A DNA stretch of 64,000 bases, taken from positions 124,001 to 188,000 of the forward strand of contig NZ_JAFFPS010000031.1 in assembly GCF_016919165.1 (NCBI RefSeq), written 5' to 3'. Source of the stretch: Leptospira chreensis. GTDB taxonomy: Bacteria; Spirochaetota; Leptospiria; Leptospirales; Leptospiraceae. Shown here piece after piece: positions 28,555 to 42,135 of the stretch (positions within the stretch are counted from its first letter, which is position 1; each line of letters begins with the position of its first letter). The notes beneath the pieces were generated by a model, which saw nothing but the letters and a program-made list of their open reading frames with translations, did not search any database and was not told the DNA's origin. Position numbers and translations under genes: made by a program.

Positions 28555-29544
28555 ATGGCGATAGAAACCCTCTCTACCTCTAGGCCCTCCGGCCACCTGC
28601 TTTCTGCCACAAAGGCCATTTCCGATGAAACTCGGATTCGGATCCTCCATATCCTCAGTTTTGGGGCTTTTTCCGTGAACGAAGTGGTGGAGATTTTGGG
28701 AATGGGCCAGTCGCGGATCTCCCGCCACTTGAAGATATTGACCGAGGCCGGTCTTATTGGCTCTCGTCGGGAAGGGAGTCTTGTGTATAGTTTCCTTCCG
28801 GAAGAAGAAGATACCAATTTAAAGTTCCCTTTAGAACTTACCAAACTACTATTATCCTACAAAGAAGACCTTCCATCCAGGGAAAGGGACCAAAAGATGG
28901 TCCACCAAATCCTCGAAACTCGGGAACGCAAATCAAAGTCCTTTTTTGATACCGTGGCCGAGAGTTGGGAGAAATTACAAGAAGAGACCTTACATCCCAA
29001 ACTCTACCGGTCTTGGGTGTTACAAGAGCTCCCGACATGTGAAAACATTTTGGATTTGGGTTGTGGACCGGGTGGACTCATTCCTTTTCTTTTGAACAAG
29101 GCCAAACATGTGACAGGAGTGGATAACTCTTCGAAAATGATTGAAAGTGCTTCGTCCAATTATGGGAAAAATCCCAGTGTGAGTCTCATTCAAACGCCCA
29201 TGGAACATTTGCCACTGGCAACTAACTCTTGTGACGCTGTTGTCGCCTCTATGGTCATGCATCATATTTCGCATCCACCCACAGTCCTCGAAGAAGTGTC
29301 TCGGGTTTTGAAACCAGGTGGGGTATTGTGTATTGTTGATTTAGCAAAACACAATGCAGAGTATATGCGTGATAATTTTGCAGACTTGTGGCTTGGATTT
29401 GAACCAGAACTATTTGAGTCATGGTTGTCCAATGCAGGTTTTAGAGTCGGATCTATGAATGAGATCCAAACAGAATCTAGTTTTAAAATTTTAACTATCA
29501 AAGCAACAAAGGAAGAAGGAGGACAATATGTCCACAGCAACTGA
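28555..29544 (+). CDS. ArsR-family regulator fused to a SAM-methyltransferase domain (SahR-like)
   Basis: Fusion protein of 329 residues. Residues 10-85 form a winged helix of the ArsR type ([34 protein letters not shown]), without metal-binding Cys. Residues 125-310 form a class I methyltransferase fold with motif I DLGCGPGG and a HHISHP element. Such fusions occur in SAH-responsive SahR regulators, where the methyltransferase-like part can serve as ligand sensor. A perfect palindrome lies just upstream and the gene overlaps ahcY by 17 bp. Control of the SAM cycle is therefore likely; true methyltransferase activity cannot be excluded. Confidence 0.88.
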   Translation: MAIETLSTSRPSGHLLSATKAISDETRIRILHILSFGAFSVNEVVEILGMGQSRISRHLKILTEAGLIGSRREGSLVYSFLPEEEDTNLKFPLELTKLLLSYKEDLPSRERDQKMVHQILETRERKSKSFFDTVAESWEKLQEETLHPKLYRSWVLQELPTCENILDLGCGPGGLIPFLLNKAKHVTGVDNSSKMIESASSNYGKNPSVSLIQTPMEHLPLATNSCDAVVASMVMHHISHPPTVLEEVSRVLKPGGVLCIVDLAKHNAEYMRDNFADLWLGFEPELFESWLSNAGFRVGSMNEIQTESSFKILTIKATKEEGGQYVHSN

Positions 29545-30847
29545 AACAAAAACGGAAAGATTGCCATTTAAAGTGAAGGATATCTCTCTTGCAGAATGGG
29601 GAAGAGAAGAGATCATTTTGGCAGAAAAAGAAATGCCGGGCCTTATGGCTCTTCGTAAAGAATTTGGAACTTCTAAGCCACTCAAAGGTGCTAGAATTTG
29701 CGGATCTCTTCACATGACAATCCAAACAGCGGTTCTAATTGAAACCTTGGCTGCATTAGGTGCTGACATTCGTTGGTCCTCTTGTAACATTTTTTCAACT
29801 CAAGACCATGCTGCCGCTGCGATTGCAAAAGCAGGAATTCCTGTATTTGCATGGAAAGGCGAATCAGAAGAAGAATACTGGTGGTGTATTGAACAAACAC
29901 TATTTTTTGACGGTGGTAAAGGACCAAACATGATCCTTGATGACGGTCATGATCTAACTCATTACATTCATGAAAAATACCCACAACTTCTTACAGACAT
30001 CAAAGGTGTTTCTGAAGAAACAACTACAGGTGTAATTGCACTTCATAAAAAATTGAAAGCGGGAACTCTTAAAATCCCTGCGATCAACGTAAATGACTCG
30101 GTAACAAAATCTAAGTTTGATAACCTTTACGGTTGCCGTGAATCACTTGCAGATGGAATCAAACGTGCAACAGACGTGATGCTTGCTGGTAAAGTAGCAC
30201 TTGTTTGTGGATACGGTGACGTAGGAAAAGGTTCTGCAGCATCTCTTCGTAACTTCGGTGCACGAGTGATTGTTACTGAAATCGATCCAATTTGTGCTCT
30301 TCAAGCTGTAATGGAAGGATATCAAGTTCTTCGTGTAGAAGATGTAATCGAAAATGCAGACATCATTGTAACGGCAACGGGAAATGATGACATCATCACA
30401 CTTGAAAACATGAAAGCGATGAAAGACGGTGCGATTCTTTGTAACATTGGTCACTTCGATACAGAAATTCAAATGTCTCGTTTGAATTCAGAAAAAGACG
30501 TAATCAAAAAAGAAATCAAACCACAAGTAGATAAATATACTTTCCCTAATGGAAGATCGATTATCGTTCTTGCAGAAGGTCGACTTGTGAACCTTGGTTG
30601 TGCTACTGGTCACCCATCTTTCGTAATGTCTAGTTCATTCACAAACCAAGTTTTGGCTCAGATTGAACTTTACACTACAAAATACGAATTGGGTGTTCAC
30701 CGCCTTCCAAAACACTTGGATGAAAAAGTGGCAGCTCTTCATTTGGAACAGTTGGGAGTTCGTTTAACAAAACTATCTCAAAAACAAGCTGATTATATCA
30801 GTGTTCCACTCGAAGGTCCGTACAAACCTGACCACTACCGATACTAA
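29528..30847 (+). CDS. ahcY: Adenosylhomocysteinase
   Basis: S-adenosylhomocysteine hydrolase of 439 residues, which splits SAH to adenosine and homocysteine. [15 protein letters not shown] and [16 protein letters not shown] form the substrate side, [10 protein letters not shown] (about residue 228) binds NAD, and the C-terminus KPDHYRY supplies the conserved cofactor-binding Lys and Tyr. A strong AGGAGGA precedes the ATG. It overlaps the regulator gene and is followed by ferredoxin and metH, so SAH removal and homocysteine remethylation are encoded together. Confidence 0.98.
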   Translation: MSTATETKTERLPFKVKDISLAEWGREEIILAEKEMPGLMALRKEFGTSKPLKGARICGSLHMTIQTAVLIETLAALGADIRWSSCNIFSTQDHAAAAIAKAGIPVFAWKGESEEEYWWCIEQTLFFDGGKGPNMILDDGHDLTHYIHEKYPQLLTDIKGVSEETTTGVIALHKKLKAGTLKIPAINVNDSVTKSKFDNLYGCRESLADGIKRATDVMLAGKVALVCGYGDVGKGSAASLRNFGARVIVTEIDPICALQAVMEGYQVLRVEDVIENADIIVTATGNDDIITLENMKAMKDGAILCNIGHFDTEIQMSRLNSEKDVIKKEIKPQVDKYTFPNGRSIIVLAEGRLVNLGCATGHPSFVMSSSFTNQVLAQIELYTTKYELGVHRLPKHLDEKVAALHLEQLGVRLTKLSQKQADYISVPLEGPYKPDHYRY

Positions 30848-30895
30848 AAAAATTACCCTTTTTGATAAAATTCAAGAAGGGCTTTGGAGTTTCTC

Positions 30896-31195
30896 ATGGC
30901 TTATGTTGTAACTGAAATTTGCGTTGATTGTAAATACACAAGTTGCGCAGCAGTTTGTCCCGTGGAAGCTTTTCATGAAGCTCCGGACACTCTGTACATT
31001 GATCCGGACACTTGTATTGATTGTAATGCCTGTCAATATGAATGCCCGATTGATGCGATTTTCCCGGACTATGATGTTCCGGAAAAACACAAACCTTCTA
31101 TTGAAGTCAATGCACAAGAAGCAACCAAATACCCGGTCATAGTAAACACGAAACCACCTCTTAAGGGTGCAAAGTGTTCTGATTCGAGTAAATAA
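30896..31195 (+). CDS. fdxA: 7Fe-type (FdxA-like) ferredoxin
   Basis: Small electron carrier of 99 residues. Cys9, 12, 17 and 21 (CVDCKYTSCAAVCP) and Cys40, 43, 46 and 50 (CIDCNACQYECP) match the Azotobacter ferredoxin I pattern with one 3Fe-4S and one 4Fe-4S cluster. The ATG at 30896 has GGAG eight bases upstream; an in-frame TTG at 30884 is less likely. It lies between ahcY and metH, so it may donate electrons for reductive reactivation of cobalamin in MetH. That link is inferred from position only. Confidence 0.9.
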   Translation: MAYVVTEICVDCKYTSCAAVCPVEAFHEAPDTLYIDPDTCIDCNACQYECPIDAIFPDYDVPEKHKPSIEVNAQEATKYPVIVNTKPPLKGAKCSDSSK

Positions 31196-31205
31196 ATGAT
31201 TTTAC

Positions 31206-31236
31206 GGGTGTATATCGAAAGTTATGCACCCTTTTA
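31206..31236 (+). terminator. Hairpin with T-run between ferredoxin and metH
   Basis: GGGTGTATA (31206-31214) pairs with TATGCACCC (31223-31231), nine pairs including one G-U, and is followed by TTTT. It lies 10 bases after the ferredoxin stop and 26 before metH. It could terminate or attenuate, so metH may need its own promoter in the A+T-rich bases 31232-31256. Confidence 0.6.
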
Positions 31237-31256
31237 CTATATACTAATATAATTAT

Positions 31257-34973
<3,717 letters not shown>

Positions 34974-35006
34974 AGAGTCAGTGTACATCTTTTAGGGGGA
35001 ATCTTA

Positions 35007-35300
35007 ATGGCTTTCATTCAAAGTAACCATAACCATGGATGGAAATCGGTCGCCAAAGGAACGCTTGGCGGCGGTTTCCCCTTTCATTCCAAACTCGCGA
35101 CTTGGCTTCAGGAATATACAAACATTCCGAAAGAGACAGAGCTTGAAATTCTAGAAGTCAGTTGCGGGGAAGCCAGTTGTCCCACAGAAGAAACCTTAAT
35201 TGTTTGGGACAAACACGAGTTTCGGATCTCTCGTAAAAAAGAAATGATTTCTAAGATGGATGTAGATTTGTCTTGGAAGCGGTTTTCGAGTCAAACCTAA
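35007..35300 (+). CDS. Small protein with a CGEASC motif
   Basis: Protein of 97 residues with a good GGGGG site before the ATG. The central VSCGEASCPTEETLIVWD resembles the CGEPxCPPxET motif of small uncharacterised proteins found in other bacteria; the two Cys could bind metal or form a disulfide. No signal or membrane segment. It follows metH after 33 bp and may be the last gene of that cluster, but no functional link is known to me. Confidence 0.75.
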   Translation: MAFIQSNHNHGWKSVAKGTLGGGFPFHSKLATWLQEYTNIPKETELEILEVSCGEASCPTEETLIVWDKHEFRISRKKEMISKMDVDLSWKRFSSQT

Positions 35301-35444
35301 AGTCCCGCACAAGGGATCGAAAGCGGAAATCCTTTCCTGTTAGTAAAAACAATATGGAAACAAAATCATTTTGGAAAGATTGGAGCGAAGAGCCCGGTCG
35401 GTCTAAAATCCGATTCTAGTATGGAATCAAATTCGATGTGCCCC
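35301..35444 (+). repeat. Structured intergenic repeat, copy 2
   Basis: Second copy of the element at 345-460. The outer stem is GCAC (35307-35310) with GTGC (35438-35441), where copy 1 has GCGCC with GGCGC: a compensatory change. The central stem CTTTCC with GGAAAG is kept but its loop is about 40 bases longer. The third hairpin is GATTC (35412-35416) with GAATC (35424-35428). It fills the gap between two small plus-strand genes. Confidence 0.65.
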
Positions 35445-35461
35445 AAAGGAAAAATAGAATC

Positions 35462-35851
35462 ATGAAAGATCAATTTACGTTTTTAAAAAACAATCGCCGA
35501 TACATATTTCTTGTGGATGGCCTCGGTGCCATCCTTTCGGCAGTGTTACTCGCTTTTGTATTACCTCTCTTTATCGACCTACTCGGTATGCCATTAGATA
35601 CACTTTATATTCTATCCATAATACCTGTAGTGTATGCCATATATTCGTTGTTATGTTATTTTTTGAATCCGTTCCAGTGGAAATTTTTTTTACGGGTGAT
35701 TGCGATTGCAAACTTTTCCTACTGTTTGGTGACTATGGTTTATTTGCTTTTGAATTTAGAACAAACCACGGTTTGGGGTGAGTTGTATTTTGTTTTAGAA
35801 ATGATTGTGGTGGCGAGTTTGGCTAGTTTTGAATGGAAATTAACTAATTAG
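35462..35851 (+). CDS. Hypothetical four-helix membrane protein
   Basis: Protein of 129 residues with four hydrophobic helices, short loops and no recognised family motif. The ATG at 35462 is preferred because AAAGGA lies about ten bases upstream; an in-frame GTG at 35438 falls inside the structured repeat. Its end overlaps the convergent gene by 8 bp. Membrane location is clear; function is unknown. Confidence 0.72.
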   Translation: MKDQFTFLKNNRRYIFLVDGLGAILSAVLLAFVLPLFIDLLGMPLDTLYILSIIPVVYAIYSLLCYFLNPFQWKFFLRVIAIANFSYCLVTMVYLLLNLEQTTVWGELYFVLEMIVVASLASFEWKLTN

Positions 35852-36665
35852 AGTGAGACGATGCCGCGACAGGCATATAGTATTTGAGACCCAAGTTCCC
35901 TTGGATTTCCGGTGCCCAAAGTTCATCTAAAGTGCGACCCGCTTCCCTTGCGTTGATGGGAACCCGAACCATCCCTTCGAAAGTTAGGTTGCTATTGGAA
36001 ATGCTAATCCCTGGAGTTACGTAGACTTGTCTTCCCACGAAGTTGGTGCGAGAAGGTTCTTGGGCACGAATGGAAGAGTTGAGACGACTGTTGATATCGT
36101 TATCAAAACGGTGGAGTTCTGAAAGTTGTAAGAACAGTTCCCAACGAGAATTTTTAATAAAGGAAAACAAGTTGCGATTGAGTCGGTATTTGATTCGCAC
36201 TCTTGACTCAGCAATATCCACATAACCAGAAGCCCCTTGGTTCATGGACATTCCCATACTCAGTCCCAAATCAAAAGTAAAACCATTGCGGTAATACACA
36301 TAAGTGACGTTAGGTTGGTAGGAAAGTAGGGCTGAGTTCATTCGTTCAGGGCGAACATCAAAATTCCCTTCTGGATTTCTATAAGGGTTCGATGTAGAGA
36401 AAGGAATGATGGGGGAAAAAATTTGAATCCCCGCCATTGGGTCATCGGATTTAGGAAGTTTGCCATCATACCCGAGTTCTAGTTCCTTCGGGAAACGAAA
36501 TGGGATTAGAATCGCCAAATTTCCGTTATGCGACCCGCCCACTTGGAATAAAGACGCTCTGGGGTCAGAGAAAGAATAACTCGAAAAAAAAGGCAAACCC
36601 TGTGCTAAAAGAGTAAGGCTCGTCATTGAGACGAGAGAGGTAAGGATTACTATCTTTTTAAGCAT
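35844..36665 (-). CDS. Probable exported or outer-membrane protein
   Basis: Protein of 273 residues with a signal peptide (VILTSLVSMTSLTLLAQG) and alternating beta-strand-like segments with many Asn, Arg and Tyr, for instance VRIKYRLNRNLFSF and GNLGLKYYMPV. This is compatible with a barrel lipid-facing pattern, but the last residue is not aromatic. I recognise no family. It is divergent from the phosphofructokinase gene. Confidence 0.7.
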   Translation of the reverse strand: MLKKIVILTSLVSMTSLTLLAQGLPFFSSYSFSDPRASLFQVGGSHNGNLAILIPFRFPKELELGYDGKLPKSDDPMAGIQIFSPIIPFSTSNPYRNPEGNFDVRPERMNSALLSYQPNVTYVYYRNGFTFDLGLSMGMSMNQGASGYVDIAESRVRIKYRLNRNLFSFIKNSRWELFLQLSELHRFDNDINSRLNSSIRAQEPSRTNFVGRQVYVTPGISISNSNLTFEGMVRVPINAREAGRTLDELWAPEIQGNLGLKYYMPVAASSHSN

Positions 36666-36749
36666 CTAAAAGCATTTATGCCTGCTTTTCCTTAGTTTGG
36701 CAATGAAATTTGCTTTCTTCTCTCTCTTTTTTTGTTATAAGTTTTATCG

Positions 36750-38057
36750 ATGAATGAAAACGATACCAAGGTCGAACAATTTGGACCCTGTACCATCCCG
36801 AATCCTGCTGCCTACGACTATTGGACGGAAGACAACTCCGTCGTTCTTTTCCAAACGATATTTTCCGGTCCCGCCGACGCTAAAAAGACGGTAGAAACGA
36901 GTCCCGTATTCTTTGAACAAGCGGGCCCCAAAGAAAAGATCTACTTTCGACCGGAAGAAGTCACTGCAGGCATTGTGACTTGTGGCGGTCTTTGCCCAGG
37001 AATCAATGATGTGATTCGAGCCCTTGTGATGGAGCTCCATTACCGGTACAAAGTGCCCCGTATTTTGGGATTTCCTTTTGGATATGAAGGCCTTGTGAAA
37101 AAATTTGGACATAGACCTATCGAACTCACTCCCGACAAAGTGGCTCATATCATGAACTTTGGTGGTTCTATCTTAGGATCTTCGCGTGGGAACCAAAATA
37201 TTGGAGATATGGTCGATACTTTATTCCTGTATGGAGTGAAGATGTTATTTTGTATTGGGGGAGATGGAACCCTTCGGGGAGCCCAGGCCATCCAAGAAGA
37301 AGTGCGTAAACGAAAGGAAGACATCGCCATTGTGGGCATTCCCAAAACGATTGATAACGATATCAATTATGTACAAAAGACTTTTGGCTTTTCGACTGCT
37401 TTTAGTAAGGCGGTAGAGGCTGTGAACTGTGCTCACGAAGAAGCCAAAGGGGCTCCGAATGGGATTGGGCTTGTGAAACTGATGGGAAGGCATTCTGGTT
37501 TCATAGCTGTGAATTCGGCTCTTGCCTCCAAAAATGTAAATTTTGTCCTCATCCCAGAACTTGATTTTGATTTAGAAGGGGAGGGTGCCTTTCTTACCGT
37601 CCTAAAAGACCGGGTGCAAAAGAGAGGGCATGCGGTGATCATAGTGGCCGAAGGTGCGGGTCAAAAATACTTTGAAGACAAAGGGGAAAAAGACCAGTCG
37701 GGTAACAAGAAGTTGGCGGATATTGGAATCTTCATTAAGGATAAAATTACCGAGTACTTCAAAAAAGAAGGAACCACTCTGAATTTAAAATACATAGATC
37801 CAAGTTATATCATTCGGTCTGTTCCTGCCAATGCGGAAGACTCGGTGTTCTGTGGGTTTCTTGCACAAAACGCAGTCCACGCTGCCTTTGCCGGTCGGAC
37901 GGGTTGTGTGGTAGGGATTTGGAATAACGTATTTACTGTGATGCCGATTTCTTTGGCCATTGCAGAGCGGAAGGTGTTGCGACCTGAGAGGAGTACTTTG
38001 TGGCGAGCTCTTCTTGCCTCCACAGGCCAACCGAATTCTATGAAAGCGAAAGGCTGA
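36750..38057 (+). CDS. pfkA: 6-phosphofructokinase, ATP-type of the long clade
   Basis: Glycolytic enzyme of 435 residues. GGLCPGIND binds the nucleotide, GGDGT (170-174) carries Gly at the site where pyrophosphate-dependent enzymes have Asp, and PKTIDND (198-204) holds the catalytic Asp. Gly at the first site predicts ATP use, while Lys199 at the second is shared with pyrophosphate enzymes; this mixed signature is known from the plant/trypanosome-type ATP enzymes. MGRHSGFIA binds fructose-6-phosphate. The first 65 residues are an extension relative to E. coli PfkA. Confidence 0.92.
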   Translation: MNENDTKVEQFGPCTIPNPAAYDYWTEDNSVVLFQTIFSGPADAKKTVETSPVFFEQAGPKEKIYFRPEEVTAGIVTCGGLCPGINDVIRALVMELHYRYKVPRILGFPFGYEGLVKKFGHRPIELTPDKVAHIMNFGGSILGSSRGNQNIGDMVDTLFLYGVKMLFCIGGDGTLRGAQAIQEEVRKRKEDIAIVGIPKTIDNDINYVQKTFGFSTAFSKAVEAVNCAHEEAKGAPNGIGLVKLMGRHSGFIAVNSALASKNVNFVLIPELDFDLEGEGAFLTVLKDRVQKRGHAVIIVAEGAGQKYFEDKGEKDQSGNKKLADIGIFIKDKITEYFKKEGTTLNLKYIDPSYIIRSVPANAEDSVFCGFLAQNAVHAAFAGRTGCVVGIWNNVFTVMPISLAIAERKVLRPERSTLWRALLASTGQPNSMKAKG

Positions 38058-38083
38058 TCAATAGATCAGCTGTTTTCTACTTT
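38053..38083 (+). terminator. Terminator after phosphofructokinase
   Basis: GCTGATC (38053-38059) and GATCAGC (38064-38070) form a 7-bp stem with loop AATA, followed by TGTTTTCTAC and then a T8 run. The stem contains the stop codon of the kinase gene and abuts the stop of the convergent gene. Confidence 0.65.
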
Positions 38084-38656
38084 TTTTTGGAACTTGAGGA
38101 TATTGTCCCGGATCTCTTCTTCTTTCTGGTGGAGTTCTTTTAGAAACTCTGTATCCAAAATCATTTCTGGTTTTTTGATGAACTTACTTTCATCGTAGTT
38201 ATCAATTTCATACAACAGATCTTCGATGTTGGATTCTACTTTCACAAGACTTTGGATGGATTCCACTACCTTCTTGTTTACAAATAGAATTTCTTTGAAT
38301 CGTAAAATGTAATGTTGGAATCTGTTTTCGCGGATCATGGCTTGGCGTTGCATTTCACGCACCACTTCGCGTTCTTTCAGAACTTCTTTTTTCTCCACAA
38401 GGATCTGGTTTTTAAAAATTCGAATTAGATTTTCTGTTTCTAATTTATAATTTTCAAAACTGCTGTTGTGATTGTTTTGTAAATCTTCCATTTGTTTGCG
38501 AAATTCTTTTTCTCGCAAACGATCTTGTTCTTTTCGTAATTTGTCAGATGTTTGTAGCGCGTTTTTGACACGTGTTTCGATAACAGCATCTAACATGGCT
38601 TTGTGCAGTTTGTCCAATCGAAAGAACACTGCTATGGCATATAGAATGCGTTTCAT
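38066..38656 (-). CDS. Coiled-coil protein of unknown function
   Basis: Protein of 196 residues that is almost entirely charged helix; residues 30-130 (KLRKEQDRLREKEFRKQMED onward) form a likely coiled coil. The first 13 residues (MKRILYAIAVFF) are hydrophobic but short, perhaps a membrane contact. It lies 15 bp downstream of the GAF-PP2C phosphatase on the same strand and may be its partner, but no family was recognised. Confidence 0.75.
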   Translation of the reverse strand: MKRILYAIAVFFRLDKLHKAMLDAVIETRVKNALQTSDKLRKEQDRLREKEFRKQMEDLQNNHNSSFENYKLETENLIRIFKNQILVEKKEVLKEREVVREMQRQAMIRENRFQHYILRFKEILFVNKKVVESIQSLVKVESNIEDLLYEIDNYDESKFIKKPEMILDTEFLKELHQKEEEIRDNILKFQKKVENS

Positions 38657-38671
38657 AAAAACTCCTTACTA

Positions 38672-40420
38672 TTAGTTTAGACGAATAATAAAGAGAGAAA
38701 GGTCATCGTGAGGTTCTGCTTCTCCCACAAATTCACTGACTTTTTGTAAAATTGCCTGTCTGACTACTTCTGGTGGATCATTGATATGAGAGAGAATCAC
38801 AGATTCTAATCTTTCTTCTGAGAAGAGTTCCTCTTTCATATTCATTGCTTCTGTGACACCATCTGTATAAAGTACCAAAAGATCACCGGGTAAATAACTC
38901 ACCGTATGTTCGGAGAATTCACAATTTCCAATTCCCATCGGTTGGCCTTTTCCGGAAAGGTGTTGGATTTTATGATGTTTTTTGCGGTAGATAATTTGTA
39001 AATTATGACCAGCAGAAGAATATGTTAATTCTTTTTTGGTCATATTGATTCTTACAAGCATCGCAGTGACAAACATAAGGAACCCAGTTTTGTCTTGTAA
39101 AATTTGATTGGCATTGAAGAGAGCTTCACTTGTGGAAGTAGTCTTCGAAACTTCTTGTTGTAAAACCGTTTTGGAAAATTCCATAAAGAGGGCTGCGGGA
39201 GTTCCTTTTCCAGAAACATCGGCAATGATCACAGAGACTTCATCTTTTCCATGGACCACCATATCATAGAAGTCTCCCCCAATTTCTCTTGATGCTTGGT
39301 AATACGTATCAAACTCTAAGAGAGAATATTGTTTTGGAATGATGGGGAGTGAATGTTTTTGGATCATGGCCGCAACTTGCATATCGCGGTCTATGTTTTT
39401 CAAACGTTCACTTTGTATCTTCACTTGTAAGGCAGTATAGGCTTCCCCGACTTGGTTTGTGAGGGTTCGCAAAATCCGAATGTCCATTTCATCGAAACGA
39501 GTGCGTGATGTTTTATCCGACACCACGAGAGACCCAAGCCATTCTTTATTTTTAAGAATGGGGAATAAGATCATACTGTGTTGGAATAATCCTTTGTGGG
39601 TAGTGAGTTGGATACCTTGAGGAGAACTAGCTGTTATGATTTTGAATCCCTTATACATCCAATCCGCTTTGTCAGCAAAGAGTAGGGCCACCACATCTTC
39701 ATCTTGGATTTGGTCGGAAAAACCTTTGGATTTGGATCTGGGGAGGCCTTTCTTTTCGATTTTTTCGAAATTTAGGCATACTCTATCTACTTGCAAAACT
39801 TCCGAAATGGTTTTGACGGCAAGTTCCATAAATTCATCGGAACTTTGGATGTTGGCAAGAGCCTGGGAAATTTGGAATAGGCAATTGAGTTCGTTCGCGC
39901 GTAAATTGAGGTTGTCGATGAGAAGTCGGTTCTTCACCGCAATGGCAGCTAAGTTCGAAAGATACTTTAGAATTTTGATATCGTTATTATTAAATTCGCG
40001 GTTGTCGAGAGAGTTTACGGCTTCGAGTACACCTTGTACTTCCCCTTGGGCAATCATGGGAACACAAAGAAGGTTTCTTGTGACATACCCCACTTTTTGG
40101 TCAATGGCTTTGAATATCCTTGGGTCATTGGCAGCATCATTTACAATTTCTGGTTTGAGAGTTTCGAGTACCATTCCCGCAATCCCTTTTCCTCTAGGAA
40201 CTGTTAGGTGAGCAAGGGATTCTTCTTTTAAACCGCTAGTGGTATTAAAAACTAACTGATCATTTTCTTTATCATATAGAAGGAGTGAGGAACCTTCTGT
40301 ATGGAGGACATCACGGGTGATCCCCATAATTTCGCTGAGTAAGGTATCCAAATCTTCATGGGAATTGATCCGGCTTGTAATGTCTGAAATCAGACTTAAT
40401 GTCAGTAATTTAGTAGGCAT
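38672..40420 (-). CDS. GAF-GAF-PP2C (SpoIIE/RsbU-type) phosphatase
   Basis: Cytoplasmic signalling protein of 582 residues. Two GAF domains (about 10-165 and 185-340) precede a short coiled linker and a PP2C-type serine phosphatase (about 370-580) with metal-binding motifs REIGGDFYD and IADVSGKGTPAALFM, and LYTDGVTEAM. Such enzymes dephosphorylate anti-sigma-antagonist proteins in partner-switching systems; no partner is encoded here. The argB stop is 7 bp upstream, so they may be co-transcribed. Confidence 0.93.
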   Translation of the reverse strand: MPTKLLTLSLISDITSRINSHEDLDTLLSEIMGITRDVLHTEGSSLLLYDKENDQLVFNTTSGLKEESLAHLTVPRGKGIAGMVLETLKPEIVNDAANDPRIFKAIDQKVGYVTRNLLCVPMIAQGEVQGVLEAVNSLDNREFNNNDIKILKYLSNLAAIAVKNRLLIDNLNLRANELNCLFQISQALANIQSSDEFMELAVKTISEVLQVDRVCLNFEKIEKKGLPRSKSKGFSDQIQDEDVVALLFADKADWMYKGFKIITASSPQGIQLTTHKGLFQHSMILFPILKNKEWLGSLVVSDKTSRTRFDEMDIRILRTLTNQVGEAYTALQVKIQSERLKNIDRDMQVAAMIQKHSLPIIPKQYSLLEFDTYYQASREIGGDFYDMVVHGKDEVSVIIADVSGKGTPAALFMEFSKTVLQQEVSKTTSTSEALFNANQILQDKTGFLMFVTAMLVRINMTKKELTYSSAGHNLQIIYRKKHHKIQHLSGKGQPMGIGNCEFSEHTVSYLPGDLLVLYTDGVTEAMNMKEELFSEERLESVILSHINDPPEVVRQAILQKVSEFVGEAEPHDDLSLFIIRLN

Positions 40421-40426
40421 CCGAAT

Positions 40427-41305
40427 CTATCCTTGTTCGATCAAACTTCCAATCCCTTGGTTCGTCAATATTTCAATTAAGACGGAATGGGGAACTCGAC
40501 CGTCAATGATGTGGGCTCGTTTGACTCCTGAGTCAATAGCTCCCAAACAACACTCTACTTTTGGTATCATGCCACCAGAGATCTGTCCACTTTTTATATA
40601 GCCGTGAATATCAGCCTTTTTGAGACCCGTTACCAATTGGCCATCAATGAGAATTCCTGGTGTGTCTGTGAGTAGTATGAGTTTGTCAGCATGAAGGGCT
40701 TGTGCAATCGCACCTGCCATTGTATCGGCATTGATATTTAATGTTTGGCCTTCTTTGGACATAGCAACAGGAGAGATGATAGGAATAAAACCTTCACGTT
40801 GTAAGGTGAGTAAAATATTGGGATCTACTTCTGCAATTTCGCCCACAAGACCTAAGTCCACTTTTTGAACCTTGCCGTCTTCACCTTCCACTTCCATCAG
40901 ATACTTTTCTGCGAGAGCGAGGCCCCCATCTTTACCCGATAGACCGACAGGTTTTCCACCCTTTTCTTGGATGAGAGAAACAATCTGTTTATTCACTTTT
41001 CCGGTAAGAACCATCTCCACCACTTCCATGGTCGCTTCATCGGTGACCCTATGGCCACGAATGAACTGGGTATTGAGGTTTAGTGACTTGATGAGAGCGT
41101 TAATTTCGGGTCCACCACCGTGAACCACGACAGGATTGATTCCTAAATACTTGAGAAGTACAATATCTTCAGCAAAAGACGCTTTTAATTCTTCTTCCAC
41201 CATGGCAGCCCCGCCATATTTGATGACAATGGTTTTCCCCGAATATTTTATCAAATAGGGAAGAGCTTCCAAGATATGATTGATTTTTTCAGAATGGTGG
41301 TTCAT
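40427..41305 (-). CDS. argB: Acetylglutamate kinase
   Basis: Arginine-biosynthesis kinase of 292 residues that phosphorylates N-acetylglutamate. [18 protein letters not shown] and the ATP-site [12 protein letters not shown] are typical, and the N-terminal helix ([17 protein letters not shown]) is the one used in arginine-sensitive hexameric enzymes. I prefer the ATG at 41305 because GAGGA lies seven bases upstream, itself inside an upstream in-frame ATG at 41317. Start-to-start distance to the divergent amidase gene is then only 14 bp. Confidence 0.95.
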   Translation of the reverse strand: MNHHSEKINHILEALPYLIKYSGKTIVIKYGGAAMVEEELKASFAEDIVLLKYLGINPVVVHGGGPEINALIKSLNLNTQFIRGHRVTDEATMEVVEMVLTGKVNKQIVSLIQEKGGKPVGLSGKDGGLALAEKYLMEVEGEDGKVQKVDLGLVGEIAEVDPNILLTLQREGFIPIISPVAMSKEGQTLNINADTMAGAIAQALHADKLILLTDTPGILIDGQLVTGLKKADIHGYIKSGQISGGMIPKVECCLGAIDSGVKRAHIIDGRVPHSVLIEILTNQGIGSLIEQG

Positions 41306-41319
41306 AAAAGTCCTCATTT

Positions 41320-42135
41320 ATGATAATGAAATTTAAAGCCGCCGCAGTGCAAGTCACAAGTACAGCAAGAGTCTCAAATAACCTAACTAAGTGTAGGCAA
41401 CTTGTGGAAGAGGCGACTCGGGCCGGTGCCAAAGTCATAGGCCTTCCTGAAAACTTTTCCTTTATGGGAACGGAGGCCGAGAAAAAAAATCTCCTCGGTC
41501 AAATCGAAGAGGAAACAAATGCTTTTCTGAAAGAGACATCCAAAGACTTAGGGATTTTTCTTTTGGGTGGTGGGTTTCCCACAAAGGCACCTACGGGAAA
41601 GGTTTACAATACCGCTGTCATCACAAACCCCGAAGGCGAGGAAGTATTTCGTTATCATAAAGCTCATCTTTTCAATGCTGTTGTCGGGGACGGATTCAAT
41701 TATAGCGAATCCAATTCCACTGAAAGTGGGGGAAAGGTTCCCGATGTCATCCAAACCGAATATGGAAAAATTTCTTCGGCAATTTGTTACGACATTCGGT
41801 TTCCAGAACTCTTTCGAACTCTTTCTGAGAAGGGAGCAGAACTTTGTTTTTTACCAGCAGCGTTTACAGTTCCTACTGGGGAAGCCCATTGGCATGTATT
41901 ACTTCGTGCCCGCGCGATTGAAAATTTCATGTATGTAATCGCACCCGGACAAACGGGAACTCACGACCCGCATGGAAATCGTAAAACCTTTGGCCATTCT
42001 CTCATCATTTCTCCTTGGGGAGAAATTCTCGCAGAGATAGACAAAGAAGAGGGTTTTGCCATTGCCGATATCGACTTACAAAGATTAAGCGAAATTAGAA
42101 ATCAATTACCTAGTCTAAACCATCGCCTGTTTTAA
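41320..42135 (+). CDS. Nitrilase-superfamily amidase, Nit1-like
   Basis: Carbon-nitrogen hydrolase of 271 residues with the catalytic triad Glu44 (LPENF), Lys114 (YHKAHLF) and Cys156 (AICYDIRFPE). The segment FTVPTGEAHWHVLLRARAIEN is characteristic of Nit1-type enzymes, which hydrolyse deaminated glutathione, a metabolite-repair role. The start could be 41320 or the ATG at 41326. It is divergent from argB with very little space and overlaps the convergent hydrolase by 4 bp. Confidence 0.9.
   Translation: MIMKFKAAAVQVTSTARVSNNLTKCRQLVEEATRAGAKVIGLPENFSFMGTEAEKKNLLGQIEEETNAFLKETSKDLGIFLLGGGFPTKAPTGKVYNTAVITNPEGEEVFRYHKAHLFNAVVGDGFNYSESNSTESGGKVPDVIQTEYGKISSAICYDIRFPELFRTLSEKGAELCFLPAAFTVPTGEAHWHVLLRARAIENFMYVIAPGQTGTHDPHGNRKTFGHSLIISPWGEILAEIDKEEGFAIADIDLQRLSEIRNQLPSLNHRLF

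Noticed and set aside
31196..31256. Possible cobalamin or SAM riboswitch before metH
   Set aside because: The leader is only 61 bases and shows a simple hairpin with none of the conserved riboswitch cores.
39636..40211. 191-codon frame antisense to the GAF-PP2C gene
   Set aside because: Shadow frame with no protein-like domain or start signal.
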